From contig JAKAKR010000014.1 of NCBI GenBank assembly GCA_021813435.1, forward strand, positions 34,889-98,888: a stretch of DNA of 64,000 nucleotides, given 5' to 3'. The translations under genes were made by a program, and so were the position numbers. The notes beneath the pieces are model-generated. The model worked only from the letters and a program-made list of their open reading frames with translations, was not told the DNA's origin and searched no databases. The DNA is from Nanobdellota archaeon (GTDB taxonomy: Archaea; Nanobdellota; Nanobdellia; Woesearchaeales; UBA9642). Shown here piece by piece: positions 24,193-31,573 of the stretch; the stretch's first letter is position 1; every line of letters starts with the position of its first letter.

Positions 24193-24657
24193 TCAATCAC
24201 TGCGGCATGATTCGCGCGCATCATAATGCGCAGTGGTGTTGCGATAGATCTCAGTTGCGGTATGCACAAGAATTGTGGTCGCATTCATATCGATGATGTA
24301 GCGGTGCGTCGTAGTGTCGTTTGCAAGACAGGCCCGCAGTATCAGGATCGGATGATTCTCTTCATTTGCAAGCGTCAATTTTTTGGAGAATGTAGTATTG
24401 TAATGAGTGATATTGTCCCCGGATTGCTGCAATGCCTGCGCGATAAGCGCTCTTGCAGCATCCAATTGGACCGCAGTCGGAGGGATTGCTTTGGATTCAG
24501 TGTAGGATTCCCGGATAAGATCAAGACCGATGATGACAATGAATATCATGACAATGATGATGGATGTTACCTTCAAGAGCTTACTTCGGGAAGGATTTTT
24601 TGCAGAAGCTGCCGGTGCAGTCCTCATGCGCTTTTTTTGTGCAGTGCTCTTGTTCAT
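24193..24657 (-). CDS. Single-pass membrane protein, hypothetical
   Basis: 154 residues: a basic cytoplasmic start (QKKRMRTAPAASAKNPSRSK), one membrane helix (VTSIIIVMIFIVIIGLDLI, about 30-48), then an outside domain with several Asn sequons (NIT, NTT, NDT, NAT). It overlaps the preceding PAP2-like gene by 4 nt, so the two are coupled. No family recognised. It resembles in layout the paralogue pair at 36800 and 37455 but without clear sequence match. Confidence 0.6.
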   Translation of the reverse strand: MNKSTAQKKRMRTAPAASAKNPSRSKLLKVTSIIIVMIFIVIIGLDLIRESYTESKAIPPTAVQLDAARALIAQALQQSGDNITHYNTTFSKKLTLANEENHPILILRACLANDTTTHRYIIDMNATTILVHTATEIYRNTTAHYDARESCRSD

Positions 24658-25304
24658 GTTCTCCTCGTTGTTTTTTGTTTTCTTCTTATCTTTTGGTCTT
24701 TTCCGCTGAATAAGGGATGGCCGATCATGAAAATGCCATAGGTGATAAAGTATGCACTGGCGACATCAATCGAGTAGTGGACATGCATGAAAAGGACTGT
24801 TATTGCAAGAATGATCGACGCTGCAAGCATGAAGTATCGTATCCTGCTCTCCCGGAATACCAGAAATCCGAGAAAGGGAAGACCGGCGTGTCCGGAAAAG
24901 AATAAGTCATTGGAGTATGTCAGGAATTGGAGAAATCCCTGCGCAGCAACAGGTATTGCGCCGATTGGCGCCTTAAGATGTGTAAGGATGATGAATGCAG
25001 ACCTGACGAGCACAAAAAGGCTGAGCATACCGAGCGCGTAATGGAATTTTTTAGGATTGAATAATAAGGGGTATATGAGATATACCGCAAGGACAAGCAG
25101 GATTCCCCAGACAAAAAGAAAACTTAAATCAATGGTCGGGATTGCGTCAAGGATAAGATCCGGTACTGACACTGCATTGACCTCGTCAACATACCTGCTC
25201 GAGACAGTGAGCGCCACAAAGGATATTGCAAGAAAGAGCATTGCAAGCAGGATCTTACTCTTGTGCTCGATGATATCTTTTTTCCATTCGCTGAATCGTG
25301 TCAC
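24654..25304 (-). CDS. PAP2/sphingomyelin-synthase-like membrane phosphatase
   Basis: 216 residues from a GTG at 25304 preceded by GAGGA; the track uses a TTG at 25310. Six membrane helices. FFSGHAGLPFLGFL and MHVHYSIDVASAYFIT match the C2/C3 motifs of the PAP2_C type (SGH and HYS(x)D with catalytic His-Asp). Members remove or transfer phospho-headgroups on lipids. It follows the zwf stop by 68 nt and may be the tail of the pentose phosphate operon, or a separate unit. Confidence 0.75.
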   Translation of the reverse strand: MTRFSEWKKDIIEHKSKILLAMLFLAISFVALTVSSRYVDEVNAVSVPDLILDAIPTIDLSFLFVWGILLVLAVYLIYPLLFNPKKFHYALGMLSLFVLVRSAFIILTHLKAPIGAIPVAAQGFLQFLTYSNDLFFSGHAGLPFLGFLVFRESRIRYFMLAASIILAITVLFMHVHYSIDVASAYFITYGIFMIGHPLFSGKDQKIRRKQKTTRRT

Positions 25305-25372
25305 GTGCAATCCTCTTGCACAGTCATATCCGGGTCATCATGATAGGCGTTCATTGTTCTTTGCAGTGGGGT

Positions 25373-26683
25373 TTATACTGCGGATTCTATCCGCGAACCC
25401 TTGGCGTAGATTATGGGCTTTGGCATCTGTGTTCTGATGGTATCGACGAGTTTCCAGGCGCTTGCAAGTTCTGGTTCTGTGATGAAGAGTGTCTTTTGTC
25501 CCTTGATGCATTCTTCAAGGATGATTTCATAACTCTCCGGGCTGTTTGCGCTGAATGCGCATTCCTTGCAGAAGTTCATGTTGACATGAGCGATGTCCAT
25601 ATTGCTTGCAGGAACAAGCGTATTCATGTGAAAAGTGATGTCCTGCGTCGGCTGCACATGCAACACCAATCGGTTCGGGTTTGTCTTGATATCGCAGTAG
25701 ATAGTGCAGGGCTCTTTCTTGTAATTGATCTCAATCAATGCATAGCGCTCTGCAAGGTTTTTTCCAGTCATGAGAATGATCTTTGTTCCTTTCCAGCGTT
25801 TTGATTTTGATGCAAGTTCAAGTTTGACAAGTGTCTCCGTATCTGAATGGGTTTTTCCATATTTCTGTATCTCATCAAGATACCCGGCGTATTGCCCCAC
25901 GCTGATTTTTGCAAGCGACAATGCCTTGAGTGCATTGCGTTTTTTCTCATGGACATCCTCAGGCGTAATGCTTTGCGGCGCGTCCATGATGACTAGAGAG
26001 AGCATCTGGAGGAGATGGTTTTGGATCATGTCCCGCACTGCCCCGGAATTATCATAATATTCTATCCGATCGCCGACCCCCATATTCTCGCTGACAATGA
26101 TCTTGATGGAGTCAATGAACGCAGAATTCCAGGTTCGCTCAAAGAAGGGATTGGCGAGTCGCAATGCAAGAATATTCTGCACAGTCTCCTTGCCCAAGTA
26201 ATGATCGACCCTAAAGATGTCTTTCTCATCAAAATATTTGGTGAGGGATTTGTTTAATTGCTGTGATGATTTAAGGTCATAGCCGAAAGGCTTTTCAATC
26301 ATAATCCTGTTGAATACTGCAGTATCAGTGCAGCAGTGCGAGATCTTTTTTGCGACATCCTTGAAATAGGACGGGCTGATGGCAAGATAGAACAATCTTC
26401 CGACAGTATCCGCGTCCTCGATTTGCGCAAGCAGCGGCCCAAGATCAGTAAGGCTCTTTTTTTGCGTGAAATCTGCCTGGAGATAATGGAGCGTGATATG
26501 CGCATTTGCCTCGAATCCGACAATTTCAGCATATGCTTTTGCGTCAAGCGGCCTTCTGCCGGTCGCGATGACCTGCACTCGGTCAATGACCTTGCGTTGG
26601 GTGAGCGCGAGGATTGCAGGCAGAAGCTTTTTTTTGGCAAGATCGCCCGTCCCGCCGAGTATGACAATAGTGATGTTTTTCAT
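25373..26683 (-). CDS. zwf: Glucose-6-phosphate 1-dehydrogenase
   Basis: 436 residues from the ATG at 26683, which overlaps the pgl stop by 4 nt and has GGTGG before it. VILGGTGDLAKKKLLP is the nucleotide-binding start, RIMIEKPFGYD the Lys-containing substrate motif, RVDHYLGKE the catalytic His segment, and DNSGAVRDMIQNHLLQ follows. It oxidises glucose-6-phosphate to the lactone with NAD(P)+. It is a little shorter than typical bacterial enzymes at the C-terminus. The family is rare in archaea, so bacterial origin is likely. Third gene of gnd-pgl-zwf. Confidence 0.94.
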   Translation of the reverse strand: MKNITIVILGGTGDLAKKKLLPAILALTQRKVIDRVQVIATGRRPLDAKAYAEIVGFEANAHITLHYLQADFTQKKSLTDLGPLLAQIEDADTVGRLFYLAISPSYFKDVAKKISHCCTDTAVFNRIMIEKPFGYDLKSSQQLNKSLTKYFDEKDIFRVDHYLGKETVQNILALRLANPFFERTWNSAFIDSIKIIVSENMGVGDRIEYYDNSGAVRDMIQNHLLQMLSLVIMDAPQSITPEDVHEKKRNALKALSLAKISVGQYAGYLDEIQKYGKTHSDTETLVKLELASKSKRWKGTKIILMTGKNLAERYALIEINYKKEPCTIYCDIKTNPNRLVLHVQPTQDITFHMNTLVPASNMDIAHVNMNFCKECAFSANSPESYEIILEECIKGQKTLFITEPELASAWKLVDTIRTQMPKPIIYAKGSRIESAV

Positions 26684-27384
26684 GTGTCCACCAACAGATT
26701 CGTATAGATAACCGCGTTTTTCGCTTTTCCTGCAATCTTTGCAGGACAATCAATGATTGCAACAGTCTTATCATTAAATTTATGGAATGCTGCCTGTTTT
26801 CCATCACCGATAAATAAGAGCACGATGAATGCGTTTGCGATAAGTTCGACGCTTGCAGTCATCCGGTCCTGCGGGGGCTTTGGACTGTCATGCAGGGTGA
26901 TGAATCTTCTTCCGGAAACGCTGAGCGCATGGTGATGCGGGTATAATGCGCCGATATGCCCGTCTTCGCCGCTCGAGACAAGGACAATATCAAACATCCC
27001 GCCATATGCTTCAAGAAGTTTTTGGTATTTTCCGCTGCCCTGATCATCAGTGTTTTTGTCTGTGATGAATGGGTGCAGGTTTTCCTGCGGCAATATCTTG
27101 CGCACGACAAGCTTTGCGGCAAATGACCCTTTGATGAGACGAAAATTGCTTTCAGGATCACTTGTCTCGACCAGGCGTTCATCGACAAGAAAGATGTGGA
27201 TTTTTTTCCAAACCGGATCTGTGCTTTGAGAGAATTCTTCGTAAACTCCGCTCACGCTTCTCCCGCCAGGAAGCGCCATGATAACTCTTTCTTTTTGTTC
27301 TGCGATGATTCTTGCCTGCGCAAGTATTGTTTCTGCTGTTTTTTTTGCAAGCGTCTTCTCGTCCTGTTCAAAGATGATGTTCAT
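26680..27384 (-). CDS. pgl: 6-phosphogluconolactonase
   Basis: 234 residues from the ATG at 27384. MALPGGRSVSGVY, FLVDERLVETSDPESN and SSGEDGHIGALYPHH are NagB/Pgl landmarks; the ExDERxV and GxDGHxxSLF-type motifs are recognisable, the latter as GEDGHIGALYP. It hydrolyses 6-phosphogluconolactone. It lies between gnd (40-nt gap) and zwf (4-nt overlap), which settles its role against the related glucosamine-6-phosphate deaminases. Confidence 0.92.
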   Translation of the reverse strand: MNIIFEQDEKTLAKKTAETILAQARIIAEQKERVIMALPGGRSVSGVYEEFSQSTDPVWKKIHIFLVDERLVETSDPESNFRLIKGSFAAKLVVRKILPQENLHPFITDKNTDDQGSGKYQKLLEAYGGMFDIVLVSSGEDGHIGALYPHHHALSVSGRRFITLHDSPKPPQDRMTASVELIANAFIVLLFIGDGKQAAFHKFNDKTVAIIDCPAKIAGKAKNAVIYTNLLVDT

Positions 27385-27424
27385 GATGGAATCCTGCATA
27401 ATACTCTGCAGTCAGAGGATATTG

Positions 27425-28315
27425 TCATTTTTTCTGGACTGCGTGGCCGCCGAATTCATTGCGGACTGCTGCAATGGTCCGTTTGCCGAGTGTGAATTTA
27501 TTTGACTTGTCCCTTCTGATCCTTACTGCAACATCAAATGCTGGTGCGTAACCCTGCACGCTCTTCTTGGTTGCTTCAAGTTCCTCGATGGTGACACTGC
27601 CGATGGCTGTTCCGATATGCTTGAAATCCGGCCGCTCCAATGCCTTGGTCGTAAGTTCCAAAAGCCAGCTGCGTACGACTGACGCAGGCTCCCAGACTTT
27701 TGTAGCCTTTGCAATCTTGATGGGATGCTTGAATTTGCTTAAGAGTTCAACCCCTTCTGCAAGTCCCTGCAGGTAGGTATACTCGACGATATTATGTACG
27801 CTCTTGACAAAGTGTCCGCTGCCTGTAGGACCGAAATATCCATATCCATTCTTTGGCGCAAGCGCCTTGCATAATGGCTCAATGGTCTTGAATTCTTCTT
27901 TTGGCCCGCCGACCATGAGTGTGTATCCATTCTTGAGTCCCCATACTCCTCCAGAGACTCCGCAATCAAAAAAATGTATCCCGGGTTTCTTGCACCATGC
28001 CGCGTGTTTTTCTGCATTCTTATAGAAATCGTTTGCCCCATCGATGATGATATCGCCTTTTCGTAATTGGGGGAGTAATTCCTTGATCATGTCATCAGTA
28101 GGTTTTCCTGCAGGAAGCATGAGCCAGATGATCTTTCGCGCAGGAAGTTTTGCAATAAATTCGCTCGGGGTTGCGGCGCCTATTGCGCCTTTTTTTACTG
28201 CCTCTTTGACTTTATCCTGCGACCGATTGTATGCTACGACCTGTATGCCGTGTTTGAGCAGTCGCTGGGTCATGGGCGCGCCCATGCGTCCAAGTCCGAT
28301 GAATCCGATCTTCAT
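27425..28315 (-). CDS. gnd: 6-phosphogluconate dehydrogenase, decarboxylating (short form)
   Basis: 296 residues from the ATG at 28315, with GGTGG in front; the track uses a GTG at 28324. MKIGFIGLGRMGAPMTQRL is the Rossmann fold, YNRSQDK suggests NADP or NAD selection, DCGVSGGVWGL and GPTGSGHFVKSVHN carry the substrate and catalytic Lys. It is the short, about 300-residue type known from bacteria and some archaea (GntZ/YqeC-like). It yields ribulose-5-phosphate and CO2. First gene of the operon with a clear TATA box. Confidence 0.93.
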   Translation of the reverse strand: MKIGFIGLGRMGAPMTQRLLKHGIQVVAYNRSQDKVKEAVKKGAIGAATPSEFIAKLPARKIIWLMLPAGKPTDDMIKELLPQLRKGDIIIDGANDFYKNAEKHAAWCKKPGIHFFDCGVSGGVWGLKNGYTLMVGGPKEEFKTIEPLCKALAPKNGYGYFGPTGSGHFVKSVHNIVEYTYLQGLAEGVELLSKFKHPIKIAKATKVWEPASVVRSWLLELTTKALERPDFKHIGTAIGSVTIEELEATKKSVQGYAPAFDVAVRIRRDKSNKFTLGKRTIAAVRNEFGGHAVQKK

Positions 28316-28357
28316 AGTATCCACCTGCCATAATCCTTTTCTTTCTTGACATCACGA

Positions 28358-28370
28358 TTATTTATAAAAC
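28358..28370 (-). promoter_or_regulatory. TATA box of gnd-pgl-zwf
   Basis: The minus strand reads GTTTTATAAATAA about 50 nt before the gnd ATG. No other clear promoter is seen inside the operon. Confidence 0.6.
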
Positions 28371-28410
28371 TAATGAAAGAACAGTCCTACGCGTTGCACT
28401 AGGTATACGC

Positions 28411-28656
28411 TTATTTCTCGATAAAGCAATAGAGCGCGTACACGACTGCAAGATATGCAAGTATCCTGATAATGATGAGGACTGTCGTGAGTCCTAGGCT
28501 AAGGATTGTTGCAAGATGCGAAAGTCCGAAAAACCCGAATGCAATCGCGATAAACAGCGGCACCTTATCCTTGCGTTTTGCATACCCCACGAACCCTAGT
28601 ATCACGATAATGATACAGAGTACAAGATTTACCAAAGAGACTGGATCCCAGTTCAT
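28411..28656 (-). CDS. Small three-helix membrane protein
   Basis: 81 residues. Hydrophobic segments VNLVLCIIIVILGFVGYA, LFIAIAFGFFGLSHLATILS and TVLIIIRILAYLAVVYALY are joined by short basic loops (KRKDK). This layout is common in small archaeal membrane proteins of unknown role. Own unit between the pentose phosphate operon and the VOC operon. Confidence 0.65.
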   Translation of the reverse strand: MNWDPVSLVNLVLCIIIVILGFVGYAKRKDKVPLFIAIAFGFFGLSHLATILSLGLTTVLIIIRILAYLAVVYALYCFIEK

Positions 28657-28810
28657 GATAACACCCCCACGATATACTATGGTATGTCACTTCTGGAAGC
28701 GCCGATATATAAATTTACTGATGAAAAAGAAGAACAACTATTTTTTAGGGTCAGCGCATTACTGCACCGGTTTTGTGTGCGGGCAATATGTACTTGAACA
28801 GATGTTCATT

Positions 28811-29278
28811 TCATTTTCCAGAATATGCGCGTTTCAGTTTTGCAATATCAATCTTCTTCATTTGAAGCAATGCCTGTGTTACACGCTGTGCCTTTTTTGG
28901 ATCCTTATCAGACGTGAGCTTTTCCACTATTTCAGGGACGATCTGCCATGATAGACCATATTTATCCTTTAGCCAGCCGCACTGCTCTGCTTCAGGTGCT
29001 GCCGAGAGTTTCGTCCAATAATAGTCTATCTCCTTTTGTGTCTTGCAAGATATGACGAACGATACTGCTTTGTTTAATTTGAAGAATGGTCCTGCACTCA
29101 TCAGTGTTAATCGCTGTCCCAATAGTTCCATGGTAACGATCTCCACTGTACCTGAGGGGGTATTATGCAGTTTTCTCGTGCTTACTATTTCTGAGCCTGA
29201 GAATATCGATGCATAGAAGCGTGCAATCTTGCCTGCATCTTTGTCAAACCAGAGAAATGGCGTTATTGTAGATTTCAT
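28811..29278 (-). CDS. VOC family protein, PhnB/3-demethylubiquinone methyltransferase-like
   Basis: 155 residues from the ATG at 29278, with GAGGTGG in front. MKSTITPFLWFDKDAGKIAR and later RLTLMSAGPFF, WGWLKDKYG-like GWLKDKYGLSWQIVPE are typical of the 3-dmu-9_3-mt (PhnB-like) branch of the vicinal oxygen chelate fold. Despite the name these are not methyltransferases; most have unknown small-molecule roles. Last gene of a three-gene minus-strand operon with a RibD/DHFR-like gene and a second VOC protein. Bacterial in flavour. Confidence 0.85.
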   Translation of the reverse strand: MKSTITPFLWFDKDAGKIARFYASIFSGSEIVSTRKLHNTPSGTVEIVTMELLGQRLTLMSAGPFFKLNKAVSFVISCKTQKEIDYYWTKLSAAPEAEQCGWLKDKYGLSWQIVPEIVEKLTSDKDPKKAQRVTQALLQMKKIDIAKLKRAYSGK

Positions 29279-29295
29279 GTTCCACCTCGTGTTTT

Positions 29296-29865
29296 TCATC
29301 TTTGGTATGTTCTTTGCGCCGTATAGGTAAGCAGCACATTCCCATTGCCAAAAGTTCTTATATCAACCAATTCTAATTGCAGATATTTTTGTATGCCATG
29401 AAATAAGGATGTGCCTCTCCCTAAGACTAGCGGATTCACCAGTATTCTGAACTCATCAATCAGATTGTGTTTGATGAATGATAACGCAAGATCCGAGCTC
29501 CCGAATATGGAGATATACTTCCCTGATTGTTTTTTTAGTTTTATAATCTCTTTTGGATCGACTTCTCTTCGTATCTGTGTATGTTCCCAGTCTGCACTAC
29601 GCAATGTTTTTGAGAATACAATCTTATCAGTATTGGTCATTAATTCTGCGGTGACAGGGTCTATCTTTTTTGCGTGCGTTGAACGCCAGAAGCGAGCCAT
29701 CATCTCGTATGTTGTCTTTCCGAAAAGTATGAAATCTATCTCTTTCAACTGGGCTATTGCAAATTTTTGGAATTCTTCATCGACGTTATGCCAGCTCAGG
29801 TCGTGATTCTCTCCTTCGAAATATCCATCTACACTGATGAGCATAAAAAAAATAAGTTTTTTCAT
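29296..29865 (-). CDS. Dihydrofolate reductase / RibD C-terminal family protein
   Basis: 189 residues. MKKLIFFMLISVDGYFEG, FILFGKTTYEMMARFW, then IFGSSDLALSFIKHNLIDEF and NPLVLGRGTSLF are landmarks of the YyaP/YwjB-like DHFR-fold family. These proteins bind NADPH, but the substrate is usually unknown; they are not housekeeping DHFR. It sits between two VOC genes with gaps of 17 and 4 nt, so all three are co-transcribed. Probably acquired from bacteria. Confidence 0.88.
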   Translation of the reverse strand: MKKLIFFMLISVDGYFEGENHDLSWHNVDEEFQKFAIAQLKEIDFILFGKTTYEMMARFWRSTHAKKIDPVTAELMTNTDKIVFSKTLRSADWEHTQIRREVDPKEIIKLKKQSGKYISIFGSSDLALSFIKHNLIDEFRILVNPLVLGRGTSLFHGIQKYLQLELVDIRTFGNGNVLLTYTAQRTYQR

Positions 29866-29869
29866 GTTT

Positions 29870-30313
29870 CTATGATTGCGTCATAGGATTCGGTTGCAGC
29901 ATGCTCACCCTATTGCCTTCAGTGTCCATGATTGATATCCATAATCCGACGCCCGGGATCTCTGCAGGTTCCATGCTATGTTTTCCTGATTGGTCCATGC
30001 TGCCAAGGATCTTTCCGCCATGCGCAACAACCTGTTTTATGGACGCGGCGATATCGTCAACTGCAATGACAATAGAAGGCGCGTGCGACAATGGATCAGG
30101 TATCTTCTGGTAAAATCCGCCATTGATTGCGCCAGGAGTTTTTGGCCGCTTGGTCTTCTGATCGACTTCTGTTGTTGTTACCACAACATAATTTCCCATT
30201 TCAGGGCCGAGTTCATCAGCTTTCCACCTGAAAACTTTTTTGTAGAAGTCCACCATGCGTTTCTTGTCGTGATAGCCCATCTCAAAATGTACGACTGGAT
30301 TTTGTTTTCCCAT
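29870..30313 (-). CDS. VOC family (glyoxalase-like) protein
   Basis: 147 residues, two beta-alpha-beta-beta-beta repeats. VVHFEMGYHDKKRMVDFYKK and FRWKADELG open the first, APSIVIAVDDIAASIKQVVA and MDTEGNRVSMLQP the second. The common C-terminal D-(x)-EGN motif is present. Such proteins include glyoxalases, resistance proteins and transcription-linked sensors. First gene of the operon and directly behind the palindromic operator-like site. Confidence 0.88.
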   Translation of the reverse strand: MGKQNPVVHFEMGYHDKKRMVDFYKKVFRWKADELGPEMGNYVVVTTTEVDQKTKRPKTPGAINGGFYQKIPDPLSHAPSIVIAVDDIAASIKQVVAHGGKILGSMDQSGKHSMEPAEIPGVGLWISIMDTEGNRVSMLQPNPMTQS

Positions 30314-30350
30314 AGTATCAGCCCCTCGTTTTTTACACTATTCGCATAAA

Positions 30351-30365
30351 GTTAACAATAGTTAA
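30351..30365. promoter_or_regulatory. Operator-like near-palindrome GTTAACAATAGTTAA
   Basis: Lies just downstream of the TATA box (30374-30386, minus strand) of the VOC-DHFR-VOC operon and probably covers the transcription start. It matches 14 of 15 bases with the site at 23601-23615. Confidence 0.55.
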
Positions 30366-30373
30366 TACTTCTC

Positions 30374-30386
30374 TTTTTATAAATAT
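30374..30386 (-). promoter_or_regulatory. TATA box of the VOC operon
   Basis: The minus strand reads ATATTTATAAAAAG. Transcription would begin near 30355, inside the palindrome, leaving about 40 nt of leader. The rest of 30387-30470 shows no gene. Confidence 0.6.
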
Positions 30387-30511
30387 TATGATAGAAAACA
30401 TGTGCGCATCAAGCGATATGAATACCATCATCAGGAGAATAGGGCAGTAATCGCAAACATAATTGCAAAGATAATCACAAACTATATGAATGCCTTGAAT
30501 AGATTTATCAT

Positions 30512-31249
30512 GTGGATACGCAACAAATCATTGTCCAATGCAGGAAATTACGCGACGCATATGTTCAAGGTAGATTAGGATATATGAAAATGCCCGAGGA
30601 TTCCCATCCCGAATTTTCTAACGAAGATGAACGATTAACATATTTCACCCTGCCCATGAGCCTCAATTACCAGCGTGACAGTTATAAACTCTGGGAAGCA
30701 GCATTACAAACATATACTGATGCAGACACGCGCATAGTTTTTGACATCGCGGCTTCAGCGACCATCCCCGAAGAAGAGCTCCGCGCAAAATTAGTAGTGC
30801 ATAAAGTCGCGTTGCAGCCGCATAAGCACATTGCCACCTGGAGAACCATTGCGCAGACAATCTATACCCATTGGAAAACCATTAAAGGATTACTGGCGTT
30901 TGTTGATTATGACTATCTCACATTGCGTAAAATCGTGCAAGAGACGTACAAGAAAGGATTTCCCTATATCTCTGGCCCTAAGATATTCAATTATTGGTGC
31001 TTTATCCTCCAGGCATATGGCGGCGTCACACTCAAGAATGTGGAATACATCGAGATCGCTCCGGACACGCACATCATCCAATGCTCTGTACGATTGGGCG
31101 TTATCTCGCAGGAAGAATCAGAATCATTATCACGGGATGCCATCGCTATGCGATGGCGTGGTATTCTTCAAGGATCAGGGATAAATCCTATTGACATGCA
31201 CCCGCCGTTATGGTTCTGGAGCAGGAATAACTTCAAGTACGAACTGTGA
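30512..31249 (+). CDS. Hypothetical protein, faintly HhH glycosylase-like
   Basis: 245 residues starting at a GTG about 28 nt after AACTATATGA, so likely leaderless. It is mostly helical. The C-terminal half has PYISGPKIFNYWCFIL, then APDTHIIQCSVRLGVIS, which recalls the helix-hairpin-helix plus catalytic Asp arrangement of DNA glycosylases (GxxK then D-x-H-V-x-R-L). The resemblance is weak and the first half is unlike known enzymes. Stand-alone gene. Confidence 0.55.
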   Translation: MDTQQIIVQCRKLRDAYVQGRLGYMKMPEDSHPEFSNEDERLTYFTLPMSLNYQRDSYKLWEAALQTYTDADTRIVFDIAASATIPEEELRAKLVVHKVALQPHKHIATWRTIAQTIYTHWKTIKGLLAFVDYDYLTLRKIVQETYKKGFPYISGPKIFNYWCFILQAYGGVTLKNVEYIEIAPDTHIIQCSVRLGVISQEESESLSRDAIAMRWRGILQGSGINPIDMHPPLWFWSRNNFKYEL

Positions 31250-31397
31250 ATCTCTGTGTTGGATGTATTCTTCAAATGTAGTTTTACTCTGAATATCTCT
31301 TGAGCTGATGTTTTTTGAATAGCACACATCCTGCATTTGCCAGTGCCTTGAACTCATTTAATCCAGAAGAATTTTCTTTTCGCATTATCTCTCCAAA

Positions 31398-31493
31398 TAG
31401 CCCCGCCCAGATTCGAACTGGGGTCCCAGGCTTTCTTTCATTCAGTGTTGAATGACCAAAGGCCTGTATGATTGACCGCTACACTACGGGGCT
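31398..31493 (-). tRNA. tRNA-Gln (TTG) with 23-nt intron
   Basis: Acceptor AGCCCCG pairs with CGGGGCT, discriminator A, no CCA. The T-arm is CCCAG-TTCGAAT-CTGGG. The anticodon stem CAGGC/GCCTG has loop CTTTGG, then an intron TCATTCAACACTGAATGAAAGAA at 37/38, whose own hairpin is TCATTCA-ACAC-TGAATGA. Mature length 73. A TATA-like CAATATTTTTAAAG lies about 30 nt upstream on the minus strand (31518-31530). Confidence 0.9.
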
Positions 31494-31542
31494 GTTATGA
31501 TGCAGAAATGCGGCGGCTTTAAAAATATTGTTTTTCAATAAA

Positions 31543-31552
31543 ACATATAAAG
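31543..31552 (+). promoter_or_regulatory. TATA box of rad50
   Basis: ACATATAAAG lies about 26 nt before the rad50 ATG, predicting a leaderless mRNA. Confidence 0.6.
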
Positions 31553-31573
31553 AGCCCTGCTGTTCCAGAAGGT

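Noticed and set aside
31284-31385. 33-aa minus-strand ORF downstream of tRNA-Gln
   Set aside because: Too short, no promoter and no ribosome site. It could be a remnant, but there is nothing to compare it with.
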